The notes under the pieces: model-generated
Databases searched by the model: none
The model's input: only the letters and a program-made list of their open reading frames with translations
Told to the model about the DNA's origin: nothing
Program-made: the position numbers and the translations under genes
Source of the DNA: Bacteroidales bacterium
GTDB taxonomy: Bacteria; Bacteroidota; Bacteroidia; Bacteroidales; ML635J-15
Length of the DNA: 64,000 nt
Assembly: GCA_017617125.1 (NCBI GenBank)
Contig: JAFZWY010000024.1
Location: forward strand, 1 to 64,000
Direction: 5' to 3'
Part shown: positions 45,849 to 54,259 of the stretch, one piece after another
Layout: each line of letters begins with the position of its first letter
How positions within the stretch are numbered: the first letter of the stretch is position 1

Positions 45849-46286
45849 CTACAAGAAAGCAAGGTTCATGATTCCTACTACGGCAAGATAGCGCACAAAC
45901 TTACCCACGAACATAAGTGCTACGGTAATGTATGGATTTGTGCGGATGAAACCCATCGCGATAGCAATAATGTCGCCGATTATGGGCAGCCAGGTGAGCA
46001 GTGCAGCAGCGCATCCGTATTTTTCGACGCGACTATGCACTTTTTCGAGTTTTTCGCGCTTTACCCTGAAATATTTCTCCAGCCATTCCCACTTGCAGAG
46101 CCAGCCCATGCCGAAACTTATCATTCCGCCTGCGGTATTGCCAATGCTTGCTACAATGACGATAACCCACACGTTGTAGCCCAACAACGACGCTCCCGAT
46201 ACCAATGCTTCCGACGAAAACGGTATTATCGTTGCCGACAGCAGGCAGCCGAGAAAAAGTCCAAATAGTCCGAGGCTTTCAAGCAT
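45849..46286 (-). CDS. Small VTT/YqaA-type membrane protein
   Basis: A 145-residue membrane protein starting at 46286 (MLESLGLFGLFLG); the open frame continues upstream but would run through a terminator. Hydrophobic segments at about 5-25, 35-55, 85-105 and 115-140, with FSSEALVSGASLLGYN, GNTAGGMISFGMGW and the LTWLPIIGDIIAIAMGFIRTN motif typical of YqaA/SNARE-associated (VTT) proteins, which may move lipids across the membrane. No operon partner is clear. Confidence 0.82.
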   Translation of the reverse strand: MLESLGLFGLFLGCLLSATIIPFSSEALVSGASLLGYNVWVIVIVASIGNTAGGMISFGMGWLCKWEWLEKYFRVKREKLEKVHSRVEKYGCAAALLTWLPIIGDIIAIAMGFIRTNPYITVALMFVGKFVRYLAVVGIMNLAFL

Positions 46287-46290
46287 GGCG

Positions 46291-46325
46291 AAAAAAATGT
46301 TCGGGACGAAATTCGTCCCGAACAT
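46291..46325 (-). terminator. Terminator of the PurF-like gene
   Basis: On the minus strand a 14-bp perfect hairpin (arms ATGTTCGGGACGAA and TTCGTCCCGAACAT, 1-nt centre) is followed by a run of seven T. It lies 17 nt after the stop of the PurF-like gene and just before the VTT gene. Confidence 0.88.
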
Positions 46326-46342
46326 TATGCTAGTTTTTTGTT

Positions 46343-47752
46343 TTAGAATCCGTATGATGCTCCGTCGAAGCAGTGCAGGCAGAGTTGCTCGCGTGGAAGT
46401 CCCACAGCATCGCAAACAGTCTGCAAAGAGTTGAATTTCAGTGTATCAACGCCAACGCGCTTACGAATCATCTCGACCATATTGGCATACTGAGTTGTGG
46501 TTTCGTCCTTGTAGGCCTCGAGGTTGCGGATTTGTCCACCTTCGAGTTCCTCGATGCAGCGACGTGCGATGAGTTCCATATCGGTCTTCGATGCCGAGAA
46601 GTTCAGGAATTCGCATCCGTGAACCAGTGGCGGGCAGCTTATGCGAACATGTACGCGCTTAACGCCGCAGTCGTATAGCATCTTAACGTTGTCGCGAAGT
46701 TGTGTTCCACGAACTATAGAGTCGTCGCAGAAAACGGCTTCCTTGCCTTCGAGAACCTTGCGGTTGGGGATAAGCTTCATCTTTGCGACAAGATTTCTTG
46801 TTTCCTGGTTTACTGGCATAAAGCTACGCGACCAGGTCGGAGTATATTTTGCAACGCCACGCTTGTAAGGAATGCCAGCACCTTCGGCATAACCGAGAGC
46901 CATTCCGATACCTGAATCTGGAATTGCAGAAACGAAGTCTGCCTTTATGTCATCCTTTTGTCCCATTGCATGTCCGAGTTTGTAGCGAACTTCCTCGGCG
47001 TTGATGCCTTCGTATTCTACGCATGGGAAACCGTAGTAAATCCAGAGGAACGAGCAAATCTGCATCTTGTTGTTTGGTGCGAGCAGCTGTTCAATTCCGT
47101 TAGGAGTAACCTTTACAATTTCGCCCGGACCAATGAAGCGGGTTGTGTTGTAGTCGAGGTTGAGGTAGCTGTGGCTTTCGGATGCAATTGCGTAGCTTGA
47201 GCCTTTGCGACCTATTGTCAAAGGTGTGCGGCCATATAAGTCGCGTGCTGCGATGACGCCATCGGGGGTAAGTATCAGCATGCTGCAGCTTCCCTTGATG
47301 TGGCGGTAAACATTCTGTATGCCGTCGGTAAAGTCCTTGCCTTGAGTGATTAGCAGTGCTACGAGTTCGGTGGGGTTGGTTGTACCCATGCTCATTTCGG
47401 TGAACTGCTGGCTCATCGACAGGCACTTTTTCTCCAGTTCGGGGATGTTGTTGATTTTCGACACGGTGACGATAGCAAATCGTCCGAGGTGTGAGTTCAC
47501 AACTATTGGCTGCGATTCGGTGTCGCTAATTACGCCAATGCCCAGGTTGCCTTCCATCTCGTGGAGATCGTCGGTGAACTTTGTCCTGAAGTAGGAGTTC
47601 TGGATGCTGTGGATGTTACGGTGGAATTTACCGCTTTCTTCGACTGTGCTGATACCAGCACGCTTTGTTCCCATGTGGGAATGATAGTCAGTTCCGTAGA
47701 AAAGGTCTGTAATACAGGCTTCTCTCGAAACGACTCCAAATAGACCGCTCAT
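46343..47752 (-). CDS. PurF-like amidophosphoribosyltransferase with Ser in place of the catalytic Cys
   Basis: A 469-residue protein with the two-domain plan of glutamine PRPP amidotransferase, the first enzyme of purine synthesis: N-terminal glutamine amidotransferase fold (residues 1-230) and C-terminal phosphoribosyltransferase domain with the PRPP loop FCDDSIVRGT (341-350). The N-terminus is MSGLFGVVS, so the usual Cys after Met is Ser2; the processing and glutamine-binding features nearby (RRAG-like KRAGIS, NSHLGRFA) remain. Glutaminase activity by the classic route is unlikely unless Ser substitutes; the enzyme may use ammonia or be regulatory. Similar Ser or Gly forms are known to me from Bacteroides annotations. 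A normal purF may lie elsewhere. Confidence 0.85.
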   Translation of the reverse strand: MSGLFGVVSREACITDLFYGTDYHSHMGTKRAGISTVEESGKFHRNIHSIQNSYFRTKFTDDLHEMEGNLGIGVISDTESQPIVVNSHLGRFAIVTVSKINNIPELEKKCLSMSQQFTEMSMGTTNPTELVALLITQGKDFTDGIQNVYRHIKGSCSMLILTPDGVIAARDLYGRTPLTIGRKGSSYAIASESHSYLNLDYNTTRFIGPGEIVKVTPNGIEQLLAPNNKMQICSFLWIYYGFPCVEYEGINAEEVRYKLGHAMGQKDDIKADFVSAIPDSGIGMALGYAEGAGIPYKRGVAKYTPTWSRSFMPVNQETRNLVAKMKLIPNRKVLEGKEAVFCDDSIVRGTQLRDNVKMLYDCGVKRVHVRISCPPLVHGCEFLNFSASKTDMELIARRCIEELEGGQIRNLEAYKDETTTQYANMVEMIRKRVGVDTLKFNSLQTVCDAVGLPREQLCLHCFDGASYGF

Positions 47753-48059
47753 ATAAGTTGTTTTTTAGGTTTGAAATAATGACGCGAAATTACAATAAAA
47801 ATCGCAAGTTTTTCTCAAAAAAATGATTTTTTTGCAAGAAAACTCTATAAATTGATAACTTTTTGAATATTTTGCTGTTATATAAATTGCATAAGAAAAT
47901 ATTAGGCATATTTGCCTGTAAAATTGCGGGTAAAAATGAAATAATAATGCAGAAAAGGTGAATTTTCTTCCGAAAATGTTCTCAAAGTTGAATTTTTTGA
48001 GTCGCCCCTTGAACCTTGAACTTTGACCCTTGAACTTGATCGGCGTACTTCGACTGCGC
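47753..48059. other. Gene-free AT-rich spacer upstream of the PurF-like gene
   Basis: About 300 nt of very AT-rich DNA, with a weak -7 like TAATTTCG on the minus strand at 47792-47785. No open frame with codon-like content, no RNA gene and no strong hairpin could be seen. It ends in TTGAACCTTGAACTTTGA-type simple repeats. Confidence 0.5.
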
Positions 48060-48063
48060 TCAG
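48048..48063. repeat. CTTCGACTGCGCTCAG repeat
   Basis: Complement of the 23827-23846 repeat, differing at one central base. It sits at the head of the tandem-repeat block. Confidence 0.5.
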
Positions 48064-48256
48064 CACAAGTAGCCCTCAACGAAGTTAACCTTTAGCTCGG
48101 CGTAGCTAAACCTAGAAACGTGCGCAGCACATAGAACGGCGAAGCCCTCAACGAAGTTAAACGGCGAAGCCACAGAAACGTGCGCAGCACATGAAACTTG
48201 AAACGGGCGAAGCCATTGAACGGCGAAGCCCTCAACGAAGTTAAACGGCGTTAGCC
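48060..48256. repeat. Scrambled tandem repeats downstream of the chromate transporter
   Basis: Two interleaved units recur: CCTCAACGAAGTTAA (three copies, about 48073, 48146, 48230) and GAAACGTGCGCAGCACAT (two copies exactly 60 nt apart), joined by CGGCGAAGCC. They run up to and slightly into the 3' end of the chromate transporter gene. The units are not evenly spaced and so are not CRISPR. Confidence 0.7.
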
Positions 48257-48856
48257 ATTGGCCACAGAAATAATTTCCGGCAGTCCGTATGCCAAAAATC
48301 CTATAATTCCGCAGACTAAAATCAGCAGAATTGGACTTTTCTTGAATTTGTACGATGCAATGAAAACCCCAGCAAATATCAAAATGCTGATTACAAACCT
48401 TAATGTTGATTCGGTTGGCGAGCCAAAGTTTTCTGTGGACGCTAGAAGTAGAGCCGATGCTGCAATCAAACCTATCACAACCTTGCGCAAAATCAGGAAA
48501 ATGTTGGCTAAAGTAGGGTTGTTTTTGTGTTTTAGAAGGACCTTTGTTATAATCAGCATAAGCAGGAAAGGAAGCAAAATTACCGAAAACGATGCCAGAA
48601 ATGCACCGAGAATGCCCATATATTCGGGGTATCCGGCATTTACCACAGCCGTGTAGCCTGTGTAGGTAGCGGTGTTGATGCCGAGCGGGCCGGGCGATGC
48701 CTGACTTATTGCCAATATGTCGGTAAATTCCTGCGAAGTAAGCCACTGGTTCTCGACTACTACTTCGTTCTGAATGAGTGCCACCATTGCGTAGCCTCCG
48801 CCAAAGGTGAAGATGCCTATTTTAAGAAAGGTGTAGAAAAGTTGCCAGAAAATCAT
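48251..48856 (-). CDS. Chromate transporter half (ChrA-type)
   Basis: A 201-residue membrane protein with six or so hydrophobic segments. Family motifs: FLKIGIFTFGGGYAMVALIQNEVV, LAISQASPGPLGINTATYTGY and PFLLMLIITK. Chromate transporter genes of this size work as pairs of short subunits; its partner is directly upstream, with a 4-nt overlap. The true substrate in an anaerobe may not be chromate (sulfate-like anion export). The 3' end merges into a repeat block, which could have altered the last residues (PEIISVANG). Confidence 0.9.
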   Translation of the reverse strand: MIFWQLFYTFLKIGIFTFGGGYAMVALIQNEVVVENQWLTSQEFTDILAISQASPGPLGINTATYTGYTAVVNAGYPEYMGILGAFLASFSVILLPFLLMLIITKVLLKHKNNPTLANIFLILRKVVIGLIAASALLLASTENFGSPTESTLRFVISILIFAGVFIASYKFKKSPILLILVCGIIGFLAYGLPEIISVANG

Positions 48857-49404
48857 TTCTTTGCCTCCTTTCTTCCCTTTATTTTACCATAAACGAAACC
48901 TCCGAGACCTGCGACGAGGATAATTATTACTGGAGAAACGCCCAAAAGCCATATAAGCAGGGCTGCCAATACTGGAATCCAGAAGTTGCTCCATGAGATT
49001 TTCGCAGTCTTTGCCATGGTGAATACTGGAGCTGCGATGAGGGCCACCACTGCAGGACGTATGCCTTTGAAAATGCTTTCGACTATTGGATTGTCGCTGA
49101 ACTGGCGGAAGAATATGGCAAGCACGAGAATCAGCAAAATCGGCATGAGCACATTGCCCATCACGGCGACGAGAGCTCCAGCAAAACCGCGTGTGCGGAA
49201 ACCTACGTTTGTTGCCATGTTTACAGCAAAAACGCCGGGCATCGACTGTGCCAGCGACATTGTGTCCATGAATTCCTCCTTGCCAATCCACTTGCGCTTG
49301 TCGACGAGTTCCTGTTCCATGAGCGGTATCATGGCATAGCCGCCTCCGATGGTAAATGCACCAATCTTGAAAAAGGACCAGAATAATTCGTGAAGCTTTG
49401 CCAT
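48853..49404 (-). CDS. Chromate transporter half (ChrA-type)
   Basis: A 183-residue membrane protein, the other half of a split transporter: FFKIGAFTIGGGYAMIPLMEQELVD, TMSLAQSMPGVFAVNMATNVGF, and a basic C-terminal tail KIKGRKEAKK. It overlaps the downstream half by 4 nt (ATGA) on the minus strand. Both halves share the GGGYAM motif, consistent with an ancient duplication. Confidence 0.9.
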   Translation of the reverse strand: MAKLHELFWSFFKIGAFTIGGGYAMIPLMEQELVDKRKWIGKEEFMDTMSLAQSMPGVFAVNMATNVGFRTRGFAGALVAVMGNVLMPILLILVLAIFFRQFSDNPIVESIFKGIRPAVVALIAAPVFTMAKTAKISWSNFWIPVLAALLIWLLGVSPVIIILVAGLGGFVYGKIKGRKEAKK

Positions 49405-49441
49405 GAGGTGTTTGTTTTAACGACAATTATTTTTTTATTGT

Positions 49442-49475
49442 TTTGTAGATACGCGCCATGGCACGTATCTACAAA
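49442..49475. repeat. TTGTAG-family palindrome 6
   Basis: Perfect 12-bp arms TTTGTAGATACG and CGTATCTACAAA around CGCCATGGCA, which is itself nearly palindromic. It is in the 97-nt gap between the YitT and chromate genes and closely matches the copy at 33292-33321. Confidence 0.78.
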
Positions 49476-49501
49476 TATAAATATTGTTCAAATTATTGTC
49501 G

Positions 49502-50449
49502 TTATTCCTTTTTTATCGCCTTGAATCCGTTACCGAGGATTTCGTTGCTGTCGATTACGTTGATGAATGCGTCAGGATCGATGTCGTAGATTTGTTCCTT
49601 TAGGTGGGTGAACTCGCGGCGTGAAACGGTGGTATAGATAAAGTTACGTTCCTTGCCGTTGTACATTCCGATACCCTTCATGCATGTACCGCCACGCTCG
49701 AGGTCGTTGATAATCATCTGGCGAACTTCCTCGTATTTGTCGCTGACAATGAAGATTGTCTTGTAGCTCTTTACACCTTCCACAACAATGTCGATAACCT
49801 TGCTTTCGATAAAGATGAGGATGATAGAGTAGATTGGCAGGCGGAAGTCGCCGAGCGAAAGCGAAGTGAGTGTGATGGCGCTGTCGACGATGAGAACCAG
49901 CGTACCGAGCGAAATCTTAGTGTACTTGTGCAGAATCATCGAGATTATGTCGCTGCCGCCCGATGTTGCACCTGACTTGAATACCAAGCCGATAGCGAGA
50001 CCGTAGATTATACCTGCAACCACAGTGTTGAGGAAGTAGTCGGGGATGAACCAGCCGCCGTTGTTGGCGATTTCGACCATATTAACTCCGTCTATAGGTG
50101 TTGCCATTATTGGACCATCGTGGATTATAGGTGTGTAGCCCCAGAACATTTCAAGCAGGAATGTAAAGCAGAAAATCAATATTGTCGAGACAATAGTCTT
50201 AATACCGAATTTCGGACCTAGAATCAGCGTGCCGATTATAAGTAGCGGAACGTCCATGCATATAGCGTACAAACTTATCTTCCAAGGCCATATGGCATTA
50301 AGTACGTTCGACAGACCGTATGTTCCGCCAGGAGCCATGAGGTATGGGTTGACAAACATAACATCGCCAACTGCAAACAATAGGCTGCCGATGAACACCA
50401 AAAAGTACGAAAAGAACCACTGTTTCGAAAATATTTTTTCTTTTGTCAT
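49502..50449 (-). CDS. YitT/DUF2179 membrane protein
   Basis: A 315-residue protein: about six transmembrane segments (residues 14-200; FLVFIGSLLFAVGDVMFVNPYLMAPGGTYG, GLVFKSGATSGGSDIISMI) followed by a soluble DUF2179 domain (about 225-315; KSYKTIFIVSDKYEEVRQMII, RGGTCMKGIGMYNGKERNFIYTTVSRREF). The start MTKEKIFSK at 50449 is preferred over 21 more codons upstream. Function is unproven; family members are sometimes called membrane-bound regulators. A -7 box is at 50517-50510. Confidence 0.9.
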   Translation of the reverse strand: MTKEKIFSKQWFFSYFLVFIGSLLFAVGDVMFVNPYLMAPGGTYGLSNVLNAIWPWKISLYAICMDVPLLIIGTLILGPKFGIKTIVSTILIFCFTFLLEMFWGYTPIIHDGPIMATPIDGVNMVEIANNGGWFIPDYFLNTVVAGIIYGLAIGLVFKSGATSGGSDIISMILHKYTKISLGTLVLIVDSAITLTSLSLGDFRLPIYSIILIFIESKVIDIVVEGVKSYKTIFIVSDKYEEVRQMIINDLERGGTCMKGIGMYNGKERNFIYTTVSRREFTHLKEQIYDIDPDAFINVIDSNEILGNGFKAIKKE

Positions 50450-50509
50450 ATTGTAAATACTTATTAATAAATTATTTAGACTTGCAAACGTGTTAAAAAT
50501 TTGCAGGCG

Positions 50510-50517
50510 CAAAGATA
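50510..50517 (-). promoter_or_regulatory. Bacteroidota -7 box of the YitT gene
   Basis: TATCTTTG on the minus strand, 60 nt before the ATG. The rest of the 216-nt gap has TTTCTGGTTTCTAG simple repeats and an 11-bp inverted repeat, AAACTGGCATA with TATGCCAGTTT, at 50632-50677. Confidence 0.5.
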
Positions 50518-50665
50518 CAATATTATTTACGATTTTAGAAGTACGATTTGCGATTAATTGGATAATGGCTAAGTTACTAGTTTCTGGTTTCTAGTTTCTG
50601 GTTATATCCACCCTATAAACAAGAAACATTCAAACTGGCATAGCCATTGAAACGTGAAACATTCA

Positions 50666-51199
50666 TTATGCCAGTTTCAGCATGCTTTTTATCTCTTCGT
50701 ACTTCTTTATTAATTCTTCGAGATTTTCGCGGCAAACGAATGAACCGCCATTCTTTATCATGTCTACCATGTACTGTTCTTGTTCGGAAAGCTGCGCTTT
50801 GCCTTTTCCCGCCTTGCGCAGTATCGGACGAGCAACCATCCTGAACATCATCTTGTAGAACCCTTTTAGCCGTTCCCTGTGCATTCCGCCCTGCAGGTAA
50901 TAAAACGGCACGTCGATGTTGTTTTGCTGTGCCAGCGTAAAGGCATATTTGTCGCTCATTGGAGTCATGCCAACACCAGCGATAATCATCGGGTTGTATT
51001 TCAACCTCGCCATTCTTAATCCATTAATCTTGCCGGCACAAACCCAACCGAGGAAAATCACGGCTTCGCGGTCATCGAAAATCATCGAGTTGTCGATGAC
51101 AGGAATGGCAGGAACATTTATAATGCTCGACAATAATTCGGCATATTCCTTTGTGAACCCTGTGTTCGACTCGTAAACTATCGCTTTTATTTCTGCCAT
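50666..51199 (-). CDS. Flavodoxin-like protein
   Basis: A 177-residue cytosolic protein with an N-terminal flavodoxin fold (AIVYESNTGFTKEYAELLS is the phosphate-binding loop; VIFLGWVCAGKINGL; IIAGVGMTP) and a C-terminal helical tail (EQEQYMVDMIKNGGSF). It resembles menaquinone-dependent protoporphyrinogen oxidase-like flavodoxin domains, but the family cannot be fixed. It overlaps the methyltransferase upstream by 13 nt. Confidence 0.82.
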   Translation of the reverse strand: MAEIKAIVYESNTGFTKEYAELLSSIINVPAIPVIDNSMIFDDREAVIFLGWVCAGKINGLRMARLKYNPMIIAGVGMTPMSDKYAFTLAQQNNIDVPFYYLQGGMHRERLKGFYKMMFRMVARPILRKAGKGKAQLSEQEQYMVDMIKNGGSFVCRENLEELIKKYEEIKSMLKLA

Positions 51200-52352
51200 T
51201 TTGTTTCGATGTAATGTTGTTTTATGCCAAAGAATGTCTTGAGTGCGTCAAGTTGTGCAAGTATCTTCTGCTTTTGTTCGTCTGTAACGGTCGATTTTGT
51301 TGCTATAATCATCACATTCTTGTGGGTATGGGCATCGGAAATGAACTCGACAACTTTGGTCTTGTAACCAAAATACTGCAGGAAAAGTACCCTGATGCTG
51401 TCGGTTACGAGTTCGGCCTGGCGTTCCATGAAAATGCCGTGTCGCAGTATAGGTGCCATAATTTCGTTTGGTGTTCCGCTTTCCATTTCGTTGCGAATTT
51501 GGTGCTGGCAGCATGGTGCTGCAACAATTACCTGTGCTCCTGCGTAAACACCTTTTGCAAGCGCATCGTCGGTAGCTGTATTGCAGGCGTGAAGAGCTAT
51601 GAGCATGTCGAGCTTGTCGGCGTTGTAGCTGTCAATCGCGCTTTCGGCAAAGTGTAGTCCGTCGAAGCCCGAATCCTTTGCAAACTTGTTGCAAAGTTCC
51701 ACCATGTCGTGGCGTATTTCGACGCCGGTGACATCGGCCTTGCACTTGAGCGTATTGGCGAGGTAGTCGTAGAGAGCAAAGTAAGGTAGCCTTTGCCGCT
51801 TCCCATGTCGGCAACGGTAATTGTGCGGTCGGTGGGAAGCGTATCGATATGACTGCTAAGTATTTCGATATAATGCGTTATCTGCTTGAACTTGTCCTGC
51901 GACTTGGGGTTTACGTTGCCGTTGGCATCGGTTATTCCGAGCAGATGAAGGTATTTCTTGCCGTCGGATGCCTCAAGTTTGCGGTTTTTGCTACGGTCGT
52001 GGCTTAGCGAGGGCAGTTCGGTAACGCTGGCTTCCTGACGTTTCAGTTTGAAATGGTTGCCGTTGCGCTGCAGTACGAAGTCGCCAGCAATTGTAAACAA
52101 GGTCGCAAAACGGAAATCCTCGCCAACGTGCTTGCGTATGTTGCTGATGCCTTCGTCGATGGCAAAGTTCTTTACTATGTCGCGTTTTTGGTAACGGTAG
52201 GTGAAACTGAGCTTGCGCTCGCATTTGATTTCCACCTGTTTAACGTATATGTTGCGCACATCGGCGTCCTTGTTCAATGGCGACGACAAAGTAACCTTGA
52301 CAAAGGTGTTGGCTTCGAGGCTTTTGCTAATCAGGCTAATAAATTCGTCCAT
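51187..52352 (-). pseudogene. Class I SAM methyltransferase split by a frameshift
   Basis: One methyltransferase of about 388 residues is spread over two frames. The first part (52352 to about 51780, 191 residues) ends in the SAM motif VADMGSGKGYLT; the second part (from about 51779 to 51187) continues as ALYDY..., then GVEIRHDMVELCNKFAKDSGF, LHACNTATDDALAKG and APCCQHQIRNEM. A single missing T in the TTT run at 51778-51780 (needed: TTTT) explains the break. Family members with these blocks methylate RNA or other substrates. Either a real null mutation, a slippery site, or a sequencing error. It lies in an operon with the ligase upstream (11-nt gap). Confidence 0.85.
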
Positions 52353-52363
52353 GAGGCCCTGTA

Positions 52364-54259
52364 TTAGTGCTTCGAACTACCGATGTTTACAAGTTTCTTC
52401 ATGCTGTCGGTAATCTTCTCGAAAATAGCATTGGGGTTGGCTGGTCCTTGCTGTTGTTGTTCCTCCTGGTGCATGTATATCTCGTCGATTACCGATGCGT
52501 ATTTCTTCTTTATCACATTACGTTTGAGCTTGAGGGTTGGAGAGAGTTCTCCTGAATCCTGCGACCATTCCTCGCATACGAGGCGGAAACGCTTGATACA
52601 CTCGAATTCGCTCAAGGTTGCGTTCAGTTTGTCGATTTCGCCCTGGTATTTCTTTATTACATCCGGATCTTTAATAAGCTCGGCGTTGTCGCGGAAGTGC
52701 AGTTTGTGCTTAGAAGCATAGAAGTGCAGGTAGTTGAAGTCAGGCGAGATGAGCGCGCTTGCAAACTTTTCGTTTTCACCGATTATCATTACCTGTTCAA
52801 CAAAGTTGGAGTTCTTGAGCTTGTTTTCGATAACCTGCGGAGCGATGTACTTTCCGTTCGACATCTTGAAGATTTCCTTCTTACGGTCGGTGATTTTCAG
52901 GAATTTGCCATCTATAAGTTGACCAATGTCGCCAGTGTGGAACCAGCCGTCCTCGTCGATAACCTGGCGGGTTGCCTCTTCGTTGTTGTAGTAGCCCTTC
53001 ATGATGTTAGGACCCTTGACAAGGATTTCGCCGTCGTCGTCGATCTTAACTGTTACACCTTCGAGGATAGGTCCTACGGTTCCGAGCATCGACTTGTCCC
53101 ATGCAGGCCAGTTGACGGCGATCACAGGAGAAGTTTCGGTAAGTCCGTAGCCTTCGCAAATCTTGAGGTTTGCAGCGGCGAACAGTTTGGAAATGTGGAG
53201 ACTAAGCGACGAACCGCCAGCCACAATTACTATGATGTTGCCACCGAATGCTTCCTGCCATTTCTTGAATACAAGTTTGCGGGCAATGTTGAGGCGCATT
53301 CTGTAGAAAGCCGAGTTGTTGTTGTGTACGTCGAACTTGCTACCAACCTTAAGCGACCAGTTGAAGATGTGCTTTTTCAGAGGCTTGAAGTCCTTTCCCA
53401 TAGCCACAATCTTGTCGTAGAACTTTTCGGCTACGCGCGGTACCATATTGAAAATGTGAGGCTTAACGTCCTGCACATCGCGCATGATTGTACCGAGGCT
53501 TTCGGCGTAGTAAATAGAAATACCTTTTATCTGGAAAGCGTAGTTCATCATTCGTTCGTAGATGTGGCACAAAGGCAGGAAACTTACAGCGCGCTGCTTG
53601 TATTCGGCCGGGATAATCGGTCTAACTCCGTATGAGTTTGAAAGAATATTCTTGTGCGACAGCATTACGCCCTTGGGGTTGCCTGTGGTTCCCGAGGTGT
53701 AAACCAATGAGAAAACATCGTCTTCGCTGATTTCTTTCTTCCTTTCATCGATGAGCTTCTTGAGTTCGGCTTCCTTGCTGCGGCTGTCGATCATGAGAGT
53801 GGTCCAGTTGTCGGCTTCGGGAACGTCGGTGAATGTGAAAATGCGCGGTTTTTCTTCAAGGTTTTCGACAACCTGCTTTACCTTGGTGAAGAGTTTAGCA
53901 TTCGACACGAATACCATTTTAGCTCCGCAGTCGCGCATAATGAACTCAAGTTCAGCATTGTTGAGTGTCGGATATACAGGCACATGCACTAAGCCTGCCA
54001 TTGCGATAGCCATATCAAGGATATTCCAATGTGGCAGGTTTTGCGAGATGCTTATTATTTTGTCGCCCTTCTGCAGTCCGGCGTTTATGAGCGAACATGC
54101 AGTCATGTGCGAATATTTGCAATAGTCGGCGGGCGTATATTTTATCCATTCGCCCTTGTCCTTGTGTGCAAATGCGACATCGAGGTCGGCGTGTTCGTTA
54201 CTGTAGATGTCGAGGATGTCGAAAACCCTCGTGGCTTTTGTTTCTTCTATTTTTTCCAT
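52364..54259 (-). CDS. Long-chain fatty acid-CoA ligase (AMP-forming)
   Basis: A 631-residue enzyme that activates fatty acids with ATP and CoA. Motifs: the P-loop YTSGTTGNPKGVMLSH, the acyl-site YGLTETSPV, GWFHTGDIG and DRKKEIFKMSNGKYIAP with the hinge Asp/Lys. The start MEKIEETKATR at 54259 is chosen; the frame extends 12 codons further, into the upstream gene. It overlaps that gene by 13 nt and is followed by the methyltransferase. Confidence 0.94.
   Translation of the reverse strand: MEKIEETKATRVFDILDIYSNEHADLDVAFAHKDKGEWIKYTPADYCKYSHMTACSLINAGLQKGDKIISISQNLPHWNILDMAIAMAGLVHVPVYPTLNNAELEFIMRDCGAKMVFVSNAKLFTKVKQVVENLEEKPRIFTFTDVPEADNWTTLMIDSRSKEAELKKLIDERKKEISEDDVFSLVYTSGTTGNPKGVMLSHKNILSNSYGVRPIIPAEYKQRAVSFLPLCHIYERMMNYAFQIKGISIYYAESLGTIMRDVQDVKPHIFNMVPRVAEKFYDKIVAMGKDFKPLKKHIFNWSLKVGSKFDVHNNNSAFYRMRLNIARKLVFKKWQEAFGGNIIVIVAGGSSLSLHISKLFAAANLKICEGYGLTETSPVIAVNWPAWDKSMLGTVGPILEGVTVKIDDDGEILVKGPNIMKGYYNNEEATRQVIDEDGWFHTGDIGQLIDGKFLKITDRKKEIFKMSNGKYIAPQVIENKLKNSNFVEQVMIIGENEKFASALISPDFNYLHFYASKHKLHFRDNAELIKDPDVIKKYQGEIDKLNATLSEFECIKRFRLVCEEWSQDSGELSPTLKLKRNVIKKKYASVIDEIYMHQEEQQQQGPANPNAIFEKITDSMKKLVNIGSSKH

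Noticed and set aside
48060..48256. CRISPR array
   Set aside because: Repeats are uneven, interleaved and without unique spacers of constant length; no cas genes are near.
48060..48746. Open frame of 228 codons on the minus strand overlapping the chromate transporter
   Set aside because: It is a different frame of the real transporter gene fused with tandem-repeat DNA; no family pattern.
52697..53635. Long open frame on the plus strand opposite the acyl-CoA ligase
   Set aside because: It is antisense to a well-supported gene and shows no protein family pattern.
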